Source of the DNA: Zygaena filipendulae
Lineage: Eukaryota > Arthropoda > Insecta > Lepidoptera > Zygaenidae
Assembly (NCBI GenBank): GCA_907165275.2
Contig: OU015650.1
Coordinates: 9,268,001 to 9,332,000 of the forward strand
DNA: 64,000 bases
Direction of reading: 5' to 3'
Program-made: the position numbers and the translations under genes
Part shown: one piece after another, positions 59,601 to 62,205 of the stretch
Position numbering within the stretch: position 1 is the first letter of the stretch
Layout: every line of letters starts with the position of its first letter
Notes under the pieces: model-generated
The model's input: only the letters and a program-made list of their open reading frames with translations
What the model was told of the DNA's origin: nothing
Database searches by the model: none

Positions 59601-59817
59601 GTAAGTACTTTCTTTCAACGATGAAAGTTAATATCCGCGCATTTCACCTGCATTCTAGCCCTGCTCCTCTCACTCCTCAGGAACTCTTAGTACCGGGATA
59701 CAAATTATTATTAGCATTATTATTAAATGACTCACCAGTGAAATTAATCTGTAGAATAGCGAGGACGAGTAACCGCGCGAGAGACCCGCCGCCCCGCGCA
59801 TGCGCACCCGCCGCCAT
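8260..59817 (-). CDS. Dpr-interacting protein (DIP) family Ig cell-adhesion receptor, 8 coding exons (lachesin-like)
   Basis: Seen: eight minus-strand exons (59736-59817, 35170-35276, 31506-31691, 31099-31291, 24929-25057, 15480-15599, 8996-9166, 8260-8483) join in frame to 1212 nt, giving 403 residues plus TAA. Residues 1 to about 28 form a signal peptide. Ig1 has Cys54/Cys115 with Trp66, Ig2 Cys158/Cys213 with Trp170, and Ig3 Cys256/Cys313 with Trp268. Each Ig ends in a D/E-x-G-x-Y-x-C type motif. N-glycosylation sequons lie at N41 and N199. A charged linker (331-374), a Gly/Pro/Ala spacer (375-390) and a 13-residue hydrophobic end (391-403) suggest a GPI anchor. Family knowledge: the DIP signatures IPPDIIYEETSGDMMVPEGG, SKNSIGD and IRLYE are present. 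In Drosophila, DIPs bind Dpr proteins through Ig1 and guide synaptic partner choice on neuronal surfaces. Inferred: the same role here. The paralogue is not assigned, and 'lachesin' in database names would mean this family or a close relative. Confidence 0.93.
8484..8995 (-). other. intron 7 of the DIP-like gene
   Basis: 512 bp between exons 7 and 8. No transposon recognised. The stretch 8620-8700 is somewhat GC-richer. The donor is the weak GTTCGT. Confidence 0.8.
8996..9166 (-). CDS. DIP-like gene, exon 7: second half of Ig3
   Basis: Acceptor TTGTTGTACAG ends at 9167. The 56 whole codons run from EMIITNDKYQMSEIV to GDAEGNIRLY, with TDLGGYKC (Cys313) closing Ig3 and the family hallmark SKNSIGD. 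I place the donor at 8995 because splicing to exon 8 then gives IRLYE, the family's usual end. The donor reads GTTCGT, which is weak. A second in-phase donor, AA|GTATGC, lies 21 nt further on (exon end 8975) and would insert seven residues. If unspliced, the frame continues to a stop at 8937. Confidence 0.9.
9899..10201 (+). mobile_element. Helitron-like repeat, longer subfamily
   Basis: Shares TAAATAAAATTTAAGTGTCT, CCGGCTAATCTCTGAAACGG and GGACCGATTTTAACGGAAC with the copy at 6261-6594. It ends GATGAAACCGCGGGGTACAG then CTAGT. Confidence 0.85.
11421..11608 (-). mobile_element. Lep1-type Helitron-like repeat, CACGTGTCAC subfamily
   Basis: On the minus strand it begins with TTAATATATATAAATCACGT and ends GATGAAATCGCGCGGGATAG then CTAGT. 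The subfamily start is shared with copies at 16565-16822 and 48922-49383. Confidence 0.85.
15480..15599 (-). CDS. DIP-like gene, exon 6: first half of Ig3
   Basis: Acceptor CTTTTTTTCAG ends at 15600 and donor GTGAGA starts at 15479. Thirty-nine whole codons between split Phe and Gly codons encode HPLVQVPNQLVGAPTGTDVT, then the first Ig3 cysteine (Cys256), then EASPKAINYWTREN with core Trp268. The longest open frame at this locus runs in a different frame and starts downstream on the same strand, so it hides the true exon. Confidence 0.95.
16565..16822 (+). mobile_element. Lep1-type Helitron-like repeat with duplicated 3' module
   Basis: Starts CTTAATATATATAAATCACG and reaches a first 3'-like module (CCCGGAATTCCTGCGGGGAC, 16690-16735). 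After an extra 30 bp it repeats the module (CCCGGAATTACCGCGGGAAC) and ends TGAAATCGCGGGGGACTG then CTAGT. Confidence 0.8.
17135..17392 (-). mobile_element. MITE of the TGACGTCA family, copy 1
   Basis: Inverse of the copies at 43944, 52695 and 61925. On the minus strand it carries GATACATTGAGTTGAAATTT and a TGACGTCA palindrome at 17307-17314. No coding capacity. Confidence 0.8.
17757..17822 (+). repeat. GC-rich hairpin tail of the composite element, isolated
   Basis: GTAGTGCCCTTACGCTTCGC and GGGGGCACTGCCGTACCCCC then AGATAAAT match the end of the 200-1025 element. Nothing else of that element is next to it, and an inverted-repeat element starts directly after it. Confidence 0.75.
17820..18038 (+). 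mobile_element. inverted-repeat (ATTT-flanked) family, copy 1, left end eroded
   Basis: Matches the element at 39951-40185: AATAAGCAATAGTGTGTTTA at the left and TTTTTGCTAATCAGTATCC at the right. The terminal GGAC on the left is lost at the junction with the hairpin tail. Confidence 0.75.
18775..18915 (+). repeat. probable lepidopteran interspersed repeat
   Basis: AACCTAGCTAGATCGGTTAA, CCCCTGCATACTAAATTTTA and AGAATTACTCGTTTAAAGAT look like a repeat common in lepidopteran genomes, recalled from general experience. There is only one copy in this window, so its limits are uncertain. Confidence 0.4.
19819..20584 (-). mobile_element. Lep1-type Helitron-like repeat split by a retrotransposon
   Basis: The 3' part (ACTAGCTGTGCCCCACGGTT onwards) lies at 19819-20013 and the 5' part (TTACATTTATAATATTAGTA) ends at 20584. 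About 520 bp of Jockey sequence separates them. A stretch of nearly 30 bp (…ATCCAAACATTCACACTTTC versus …ATCCAAACATCCACACTTTT) is present on both sides, as expected of a target-site duplication. Confidence 0.8.
20014..20535 (+). pseudogene. 5'-truncated Jockey-type non-LTR retrotransposon (reverse transcriptase C-terminus)
   Basis: An open frame from 20014 to a TAG at 20302-20304 encodes 96 residues, beginning QVLRQIWTYGIQLCGCTKQS and containing IQRFQNKVLRGVVNAPWY and ending RLKRTKPFELV. This is the conserved C-terminus of Jockey-clade ORF2 proteins. After the stop, about 220 bp of 3' UTR run into an A tract at 20525-20535. The reverse transcriptase core is missing and a few residues after APWY seem deleted, so it is a dead-on-arrival copy inserted into a Helitron-like repeat. 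Confidence 0.88.
21202..21511 (+). mobile_element. Helitron-like/MITE repeat carrying a (GTCT)n microsatellite
   Basis: Starts TCTATACTTATAATAAAACT and contains about ten GTCT units (21327-21366). It continues GGGTCAAAAACTACTGAAGG and ends GCGCACAGCTAGT. Its last bases form half of the 22-bp palindrome listed next. Confidence 0.75.
21473..21522. repeat. 22-bp perfect palindrome at a Helitron-like 3' end
   Basis: The arm 21473-21494 (ends TACTAGCTGTGC) is exactly complementary to 21501-21522 (starts GCACAGCTAGTA), with loop CCCGGC. Both arms contain the family terminus CTAGT. Confidence 0.9.
22782..23049 (+). mobile_element. Lep1-type Helitron-like repeat
   Basis: A (CTGT)n start is followed by AAACACGTTGTCAGAGATAG, CCCGGAATTCCCGTGGGAAC and the 3' end GGTGGAACCGCTAGT. 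The last hairpin arm is shortened. Confidence 0.7.
23053..23179 (-). mobile_element. Lep1-type Helitron-like repeat, 3'-truncated
   Basis: On the minus strand it holds AACCGATCATCATGAAATTT and GGCATACACGTTGTCAGAGG but lacks the terminal hairpin. It directly abuts the opposite-strand copy ending at 23049. Confidence 0.7.
24609..24790 (+). mobile_element. Lep1-type Helitron-like repeat, 3'-truncated
   Basis: Starts TCTATACTAATATTGTAAAT and runs to CTGGAATTCCTGCGGAAACT and ATTAACGTGG, stopping before the hairpin and CTAGT. It ends 138 bp before the end of exon 5. Confidence 0.75.
24929..25057 (-). CDS. DIP-like gene, exon 5: second half of Ig2
   Basis: Acceptor TTTTTCTACCAG ends at 25058 and donor GTGAGT starts at 24928. 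After two bases of a split Val codon, 42 codons follow: LSMEGEVVNLTKVTRSEMG, YLCIAANGVPPSVSKRIMLH and V-H. Cys213 closes Ig2 and N199-L-T is a sequon. The last base T pairs with TC of exon 6 to make Phe, giving the expected H-V-H-F-H-P junction. An internal Met at 25047-25049 is not a start. Confidence 0.95.
25103..25544 (+). mobile_element. Lep1-type Helitron-like repeat interrupted by a SINE
   Basis: Starts CTACTAATATTATAAATGTG at 25103 and breaks off at about 25170 within TTACTCAATCACGC. It resumes at about 25408 with TTTGTTTGTTACGCCTTAAC and ends AAACCGCGCTAGT. It begins 46 bp upstream of exon 5's acceptor in the transcribed direction. Confidence 0.8.
25172..25407 (-). mobile_element. tRNA-derived SINE nested in a Helitron-like repeat
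   Basis: Inverse of the SINE at 1043-1293. The box B region reads GGTTCGAATCCCGGTG on the minus strand, followed by TTTGTGTGATGAACACAGGG and the GATCAAGTAGATCTGTGT tail. The head has diverged from the first copy (GGCGATTGACGTAG versus GGCGCAGAGCTCA). Confidence 0.85.
29427..29662 (-). mobile_element. inverted-repeat (ATTT-flanked) family, copy 2
   Basis: The ends GGACGCAGATAAGCAATAAC and ACTATTGCTTATCTATGTCC pair over about 30 bp (GTTAACCCACA / TTGGGTTAAC inside). ATTT is directly repeated at 29423-29426 and 29663-29666. No coding capacity; related copies at 17820 and 39951. Confidence 0.85.
31099..31291 (-). CDS. DIP-like gene, exon 4: Ig1-Ig2 junction and first half of Ig2
   Basis: Sixty-four codons plus one base. 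Acceptor CTTTAG ends at 31292 and donor GTATTT starts at 31098. It encodes TAYLEVVIPPDIIYEETSGD followed by MMVPEGGSAKLVCKARGFPP, a highly conserved DIP signature, and the Ig2 core (Cys158, Trp170 in WRRED). It ends GKMK and shares a split Val codon with exon 5, so the intron cuts Ig2 in the middle, as is common in this family. Confidence 0.95.
31292..31505 (-). other. intron 3 of the DIP-like gene
   Basis: 214 bp with consensus GTAAG donor and TTTAG acceptor. It contains a single TGACGTCA palindrome at 31438-31445 that is not part of a transposon. Confidence 0.9.
31506..31691 (-). CDS. DIP-like gene, exon 3: second half of Ig1
   Basis: Sixty-two codons, phase 0 at both ends. Acceptor is GCATAG, ending at 31692, and donor is CAG|GTAAG at 31505. 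The exon holds the conserved VAWIKAD, the stretch LAIHEHVITNNERLSVTHND and WTLNIRGVKREDRGQYMCQV with Cys115, which closes Ig1. In the family this face of Ig1 makes the contact with Dpr partners, so specificity residues should be in this exon. It is separated from exon 4 by only 214 bp, the shortest intron of the gene. Confidence 0.95.
31692..35169 (-). other. intron 2 of the DIP-like gene
   Basis: About 3.5 kb with no transposon I recognise. A moderately GC-rich patch at 31890-32110 has an open plus-strand frame with no family resemblance. The rest is AT-rich without visible structure. Confidence 0.7.
35170..35276 (-). CDS. DIP-like gene, exon 2: first half of Ig1
   Basis: Acceptor TTTCCTTTGCAG ends at 35277 and donor GTGAGT starts at 35169. 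The exon enters with two bases completing a split Ala codon and leaves in phase 0. It encodes 35 whole codons ending NNLGGYR, including the sequon N41-V-T and the first Ig1 cysteine (FTC, residue 54). The next exon begins VAWIKAD, restoring the conserved Ig1 core Trp. It corresponds to the usual N-terminal part of the mature DIP ectodomain. Confidence 0.93.
35556..35810. repeat. compound microsatellite (TG)30 then (TATG)about 20
   Basis: (TG)30 occupies 35556-35615, interrupted TG runs follow to about 35651, (TATG)n spans 35652-35727, and then come degenerate units with a short direct repeat, ACAAGTATTTATGTA (35772-35808). Long open frames across it on both strands are artefacts of the repeat. 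It sits 280 bp upstream of the exon 2 acceptor in the transcribed direction. Confidence 0.97.
38015..38215 (-). mobile_element. Lep1-type Helitron-like repeat
   Basis: On the minus strand it starts near TATATAATTTGTAAATGCGA, holds AACGGCTCAACAGATCACCA, and ends GGGTGAAACAGCGAGGAACA then GCTAGT. Confidence 0.8.
38325..38398 (+). mobile_element. non-LTR retrotransposon 3' tail with palindrome
   Basis: ATTAAGTCCGCCTTTTGTA (38329-38347) and its exact complement (38351-38369) flank TGG. ATAAAGTTTAAATAAATAAATA follows, split here as ATAAAGTTT plus (AAATA)n. A diverged relative (AAGTTCGCCATTTGTAC…CAATAAAG) is at 54795-54865. Confidence 0.65.
39951..40185 (+). mobile_element. inverted-repeat (ATTT-flanked) family, copy 3
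   Basis: The ends GGACATAGATAAGCAATAGT and TTATTGCTTATCAGCGTCC pair. ATTT is directly repeated at 39947-39950 and 40186-40189. The interior matches 17820-18038 and the inverse of 29427-29662 (TCAATAAATCGTTCTGAATC region). Confidence 0.85.
42030..42435. mobile_element. shortened copy of the composite hairpin-tail element
   Basis: CATTTTCATGTAAAATGTTG and TCAAAAAGTTATCAGATCTC correspond to one fold-back arm of 200-549. It then jumps to AATAAGTCCTCTATTGACAG and the tail TAGTGCCCTTGCGCTTCGCT, ending GTCCCAGATAAAT. The hairpin is damaged (GGGGGGAACTGCCGTGGTCC). Confidence 0.7.
42500..42696 (+). mobile_element. Lep1-type Helitron-like repeat, first of a tandem pair
   Basis: AAATATATAAAAGGAAAACC starts a diverged copy ending TTTGAAACTGCGGGGCACAG then CCAGT. 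The second copy begins immediately after. Confidence 0.7.
42697..42886 (+). mobile_element. Lep1-type Helitron-like repeat, second of a tandem pair
   Basis: TAATATTATAAATGCAAAAA, (CTGT)3, ACACGTTGTCAAGGGTACAG and CAGGTGACACCGCGGAGGAG are in family order. The terminal CTAGT is lost. Confidence 0.75.
42975..43055 (-). mobile_element. degenerate Lep1-type 3' end
   Basis: ACTAGCCCAAAAATATGGGT, TTCAATTTCGGGGTTA and GAAATAAAAAGTG follow the order of the inverted family 3' end, heavily mutated. Confidence 0.5.
43944..44230 (+). mobile_element. MITE of the TGACGTCA family, copy 2
   Basis: ATATTGGACACGTATTTTTT, GCGATATATTGAGTTGAAAT, TGACGTCA at 44069-44076, GAAAAAGCAAAAAATACGTG and the end TAATTAGAATTTTGATTT are shared with the copies at 52695 and 61925. 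The first of the two palindromes is mutated here (TGACCTCA). Confidence 0.85.
44510..45310 (-). mobile_element. composite hairpin-tail element, inverted copy with internal palindrome
   Basis: The inverse of 550-1025: AAACCCTGATTTCGTCACTG, TTCTTAGGGTATTTCCTAAT and GTCCTAGAAAGCTGAGTATG match 590-800, and TTTTTTGAACCCTTATAACT matches 910-930. The hairpin tail at 44512-44575 is degenerate. A perfect palindrome at 44769-44822 interrupts the shared sequence. Confidence 0.7.
44769..44822. repeat. 25-bp perfect palindrome, 4-nt loop
   Basis: GCGGCGTGTTATGGTCATAG plus TGAAT (44769-44793) is exactly complementary to 44798-44822, with loop CCTT. It is absent from the related copy at 550-1025. Confidence 0.9.
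45436..46085 (-). mobile_element. cluster of Lep1-type Helitron-like copies, one with an internal duplication
   Basis: A first fragment is at 45436-45600. A longer copy at about 45650-46085 carries the module GGAGTTC…GGGAAT…ATAAAAA…GTGAAAGA…GATTACCCCCTACAA twice (from 45688 and 45839) before the 5' end ATTTATAATACTT. Orientation is minus. Confidence 0.7.
47206..47345 (-). mobile_element. Lep1-type Helitron-like 3' fragment
   Basis: AACTGTGTCCCGAATGGTTT, CACCCGCGTCAATTTT and CAGGATAAAAAGTA are the inverse of the family 3' end. The 5' half is lost. Confidence 0.65.
48536..48761 (+). mobile_element. Lep1-type Helitron-like repeat with GGAT repeat
   Basis: TATTAATATTATAAACGCGA is followed by (ATGG)5, GTTTGTTACTCTTTCACGCA and CCCGGAATTCCTGCGGGAAC, ending GAAACCGCGGGGCACAACTAG then T. 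It is very similar to the copies at 52477-52688 and 56605-56804, so this subfamily looks recently active. Confidence 0.9.
48922..49150 (-). mobile_element. Lep1-type Helitron-like repeat, tandem unit 1
   Basis: ACTAGCTGTCCCCCGCGATT to ACACGTGATTTATATATATT then AG. It is nearly identical to the unit directly following at 49151-49383, in the same orientation and with no spacer. Confidence 0.9.
49151..49383 (-). mobile_element. Lep1-type Helitron-like repeat, tandem unit 2
   Basis: Differs from unit 1 by a few substitutions and small length changes (for example AATTTCGG versus AATTCCGG, and one extra TA near the end). Both units share the extra module CGGAGGTTGCGGGAAAAA. Confidence 0.9.
49444..49865 (-). 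mobile_element. Lep1-type Helitron-like repeat, longer, interrupted
   Basis: ACTAGCTGTTCCCCACAGTT is the inverted 3' end, and GAAATCGGTTCAGTAGTTTT and TCTTTATGATATTAGTATAG are the inverted 5' part. About 170 bp of unrelated sequence (49570-49740) lies between. Confidence 0.7.
52130..52252. repeat. long stem-loop repeat
   Basis: TGTTACCCTCGGGAGAAAGT, AACTTATTTAGTGCC and TGGCGCCC on the left pair with GGGCGCCA, GGCACTAAATGAGTTACTTT and CACCCCTTGGATAACA on the right. The inner stem TTGGCGCCC/GGGCGCCAA surrounds TCGCTACGCTC. This looks like a complete fold-back MITE or the end of one. Confidence 0.75.
52477..52688 (+). mobile_element. Lep1-type Helitron-like repeat with GGAT repeat
   Basis: CCTAATATTATAAACGCAAA to GAAACCGCGGGGCACAACTAG then T. 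Nearly the same as 48536-48761. A TGACGTCA MITE starts within 10 bp of its 3' end. Confidence 0.9.
52695..52985 (+). mobile_element. MITE of the TGACGTCA family, copy 3
   Basis: Carries two TGACGTCA palindromes (52775-52782 and 52823-52830), 40 bp apart, in the family frame from TATTGGACAAGTATTTTTTC to AATACCCAATTG. Confidence 0.88.
54795..54865 (+). mobile_element. non-LTR retrotransposon 3' tail
   Basis: AAGGCATTAAGTTCGCCATT then GTACACACTGTGCAATAAAG and an (AAATA)n tail, as in many lepidopteran LINE ends. No coding part is attached. Confidence 0.55.
56605..56804 (+). mobile_element. Lep1-type Helitron-like repeat
   Basis: CTTAATATTATAAATGCGAA, GTTTGTTACTCTTTCACGCA, AATTCCCGCGGGAACTTTGA, and the end GAAACCGCGGGGCACAACTAG then T. 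Full-length and well preserved. Confidence 0.92.
59111..59586. mobile_element. terminal-inverted-repeat element of about 475 bp
   Basis: The left end GGGTGTCCCGTAAATAGACG, continuing to TAATAGGCTAAG, pairs with the right end CTTAGCCTATTA … CGATTTACGGGATACCC over about 45 bp with one gap. It has no coding capacity. It ends 149 bp from the exon 1 donor, inside intron 1. The superfamily is not assigned. Confidence 0.85.
59736..59817 (-). CDS. DIP-like gene, exon 1: start codon and signal peptide
   Basis: ATG at 59817-59815 is preceded in frame by a TGA nine bases upstream, so this is the first usable start on this reading. It is followed by G, and -3 is G. The 27 codons give a basic, Gly-rich head and a hydrophobic core (LLVLAIL), a normal signal peptide. 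The exon ends after one base of a codon (G) at a strong donor, GTGAGT, at 59735. That phase matches the remote exon 2 acceptor, where CT completes an Ala codon. The plus-strand 129-codon reading frame over this exon (59621-60010) is antisense and not a gene. The first intron is therefore about 24.5 kb. The link to exon 2 is inferred from phase and domain logic, not from a transcript. Confidence 0.82.
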
Positions 59818-60162
59818 CTCGCCTCACCACCGTACCGTCATGTGCTGCCACCTGCTCCTCTTCACCTTCCACATGTTTCCAACTTCGTACAATCTTCTAT
59901 TAAACTGTACCTGCCATCAAATACCGCATTTTTTTCAATTTTCTTTGATCGTTATGGTTGGTCCAAAATCTGAAAATGAAGAAAATGAACGATTAGGTAG
60001 TTGTACTTAATATATATATTTTCACAATTGTCTTTAATCGTGACGCGTGCGAGTTTATTATACATTTTATCGCAATAGAAGCCAAAATAACGAATGGCCA
60101 TAATTATACTAATTTTAAAAACAAAAAAAATATTTTTAATCTATGTATAATTTATTAATCTT

Positions 60163-60352
60163 TACTAATATTATAAATGCGAAAGTAACTCTGTCTGTCT
60201 GTTACGCTTGCACGCCCTTACGACTGAACCGATCATCATGAAATTTTGCATACACATTGTCAGGGGTAGAGAGATAGACATAGGACATTCATCCCGGAAT
60301 TCCCGCGGGAACTATGAAATTAACGCGGGTGAAACCGCGGGAAACAGCTAGT
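60163..60352 (+). mobile_element. Lep1-type Helitron-like repeat, best preserved copy
   Basis: TACTAATATTATAAATGCGA, (CTGT)n, ACCGATCATCATGAAATTTT, CCCGGAATTCCCGCGGGAAC, then GGTGAAACCGCGGGAAACAG and CTAGT. The hairpin CGCGGGTGAAACCGCG and the CTAG end are intact, which defines the family in this window. Confidence 0.93.
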
Positions 60353-61028
60353 TAATTATATTCATTCAAGATGAAAAAATTTGTTTAAAATATTATTAAG
60401 GAAATCGTACTTAACAATAAAATTAAAAAATTCTTAGAATTACGTAGGAGAGAATGTTGAATTATTATTGTTGCTCTCGGTATTCTCACTCGCATTCCGA
60501 GTTTGAAAGAGCGCGAGCGGGGCAACAGTCGAATACTATCTAAAATGTTGTGAGTGAGCGTTGGGTAGGTTGGGGGCTGGGGCGGCCGCTACGTGCGGTT
60601 TGTCGGAAAAGAATTTGATATCAAAGATTCTGAAATGGTGCGACGCTCGAGTTTTATGTTTGCCCTCGAGGTCAAAGAATTAACGCCCTAGAAGGGTAGG
60701 TACCTATTTATTATTGAACTAACATAAAGTATACTCTGTTTTAGAGTACCGCTGTTGTATTGTGCAATAGGTTCGAAAAAGATTAAAAGGCAGTGAACGA
60801 AGAGATTTTTATATTAGCGTGTATTTAATTATAGCTATATTTATGTATTTAATTATTGAATTGAATTTCTCTAATTTTTAAGAAAGTTATTTTAAGAAAA
60901 CTCGACATGTTCTACATATTTTCTCTGGACGTAGGTATAGGAATATTAGATATCGCTATATAGCATTAATATATTATAATTATAAATTACCATTAATGTT
61001 TTAAAAAAACTACCTATATCAATATACC

Positions 61029-61203
61029 GCTAGCTGTTCCTCGGTGGTTTCACAAACGTTACTATTCGGAAGGTTCCGTCAGAATTCCAAAATAACAAGT
61101 ACCCTGTGTATCCCTGATAACGTGTAAGTATTCAAAATTTTATGATGATCGGTTGAGTAGTTAAGGTGCGAAAATGTATAACAAACAAACAAATAAACTC
61201 ACA
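61029..61203 (-). mobile_element. Lep1-type Helitron-like repeat, degenerate
   Basis: CTAGCTGTTCCTCGGTGGTT is the inverted 3' end, and AACTACTCAACCGATCATCA is in the minus-strand interior. Its 5' end is replaced by the adjoining MITE fragment. Confidence 0.75.
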
Positions 61204-61325
61204 ATAGGGATGTTAACTACTTTTGAAAAACAAAATTCTAATTTGTCCGTCAGTTAGAAAATAAAAAAAACAATAGGTAGACGTTCTTTTTGCTTTTTTA
61301 ATATTAATGAAAATATACAGACATA
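61204..61325 (-). mobile_element. MITE of the TGACGTCA family, partial copy 4
   Basis: Inverse of the right half of the family (AAAATTCTAATTTGTCCGTC, AGTTAGAAAATAAAAAAAAC). The half carrying TGACGTCA is missing. Confidence 0.75.
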
Positions 61326-61377
61326 AATTCAGTTCGAAGTATGGGGAAAATTTATTGTTTTTTTCTTTTTTTTTTGT

Positions 61378-61560
61378 GTGAAAATCTTAATGCGGTTCAC
61401 AGAATACATCTACTTACCAATTTTCAACAGTATAGGTCATATAGTTTCGGAAAAAGGTGGCTGTGACATACGGACGTACAGACAGACAGACAGACATGAC
61501 GAATCCATAAGAATTCCGTTTTTTGCCATTTGGCTACGGAACCCTAAAAAGAGGAGGAAA
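61378..61560 (+). repeat. lepidopteran (GACA)n-containing repeat
   Basis: GTACAGACAGACAGACAGAC then ATGACGAATCCATAAGAATT, CCGTTTTTTGCCATTTGGCT and ACGGAACCCTAAAAA form an order I recognise as a very common moth and butterfly repeat 3' end. Limits are approximate. Confidence 0.6.
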
Positions 61561-61924
61561 TGGAAAATAGAGTCATCTCTAGCACAGATTCGACTCCGTT
61601 TTGTTAGGGCGGTCGAGAGTTATACCTATAACAAGGCGTCAGTACCAACACACGGATTACGAGTGTAGATCAAAAGATATGTAACTAGTCCATTAAGTAG
61701 CACCGCGAGTGTGTGCGCATCTTTTTATATATACTTACATATATAACTGTTTTGTAATAGATGAGCATTATCTTATTAGCTAATACGAGAGGGACGGGAC
61801 TCTGTGCTGGTGATTTTTCTGGTTTCACTTCGTTACTACCTAACACGTTTTTAAAGATATTCATACATCATCAACACACTTCAGAATTCATAAGCTATCA
61901 TCATCATCAGTGTGGTAGGGAAGT

Positions 61925-62205
61925 AAAAAATATTGGACACAATTTTTTTAATTTTTTTACATAATAAAAAAAAAATAGTTGAAATTTCGCGTGACGTCAC
62001 AACCCGGTGCAGTTTGTGCGGGGCTTATACTGAATAGTGACGCCACGTGCACGAGTCCCCCACCCTATATACTTTAGTGTGCTTTATCTATGTTTATTTT
62101 CATTTATTTGAAAAAGCAAAAAATACGTGTCTATTATTTTTTATTTTCTAACAGACTAATTAGGATTTTGACTATCATACCCTGGAGAATACCTAATTGC
62201 CATAC
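61925..62205 (+). mobile_element. MITE of the TGACGTCA family, copy 5
   Basis: AATATTGGACACAATTTTTT, TTGAAATTTCGCGTGACGTC (palindrome at 61992-61999) and GAAAAAGCAAAAAATACGTG, then TAATTAGGATTTTGACTATC. The second palindrome is mutated to TGACGCCA. Confidence 0.85.

Larger units (their letters stand above)
35277..59735 (-). other. intron 1 of the DIP-like gene
   Basis: About 24.5 kb between the signal-peptide exon and Ig1. It holds a long microsatellite, Helitron-like copies, MITEs, non-LTR tails and palindromes listed separately. Stretches 35880-38010, 38400-39940, 40190-42020, 43060-43940, 46090-47200, 47350-48530, 49870-51600, 52990-54790, 54870-56600 and 56810-59100 show no supported gene. 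CpG-richer patches occur at 46880-46960, 56240-56330 and 58600-58680. Large first introns in neuronal adhesion genes often hold enhancers, but none can be named here. Confidence 0.75.

Noticed and set aside
59621..60010. 129-codon plus-strand open frame
   Set aside because: It is antisense to the signal-peptide exon and partly covers a degenerate repeat, with no family resemblance.
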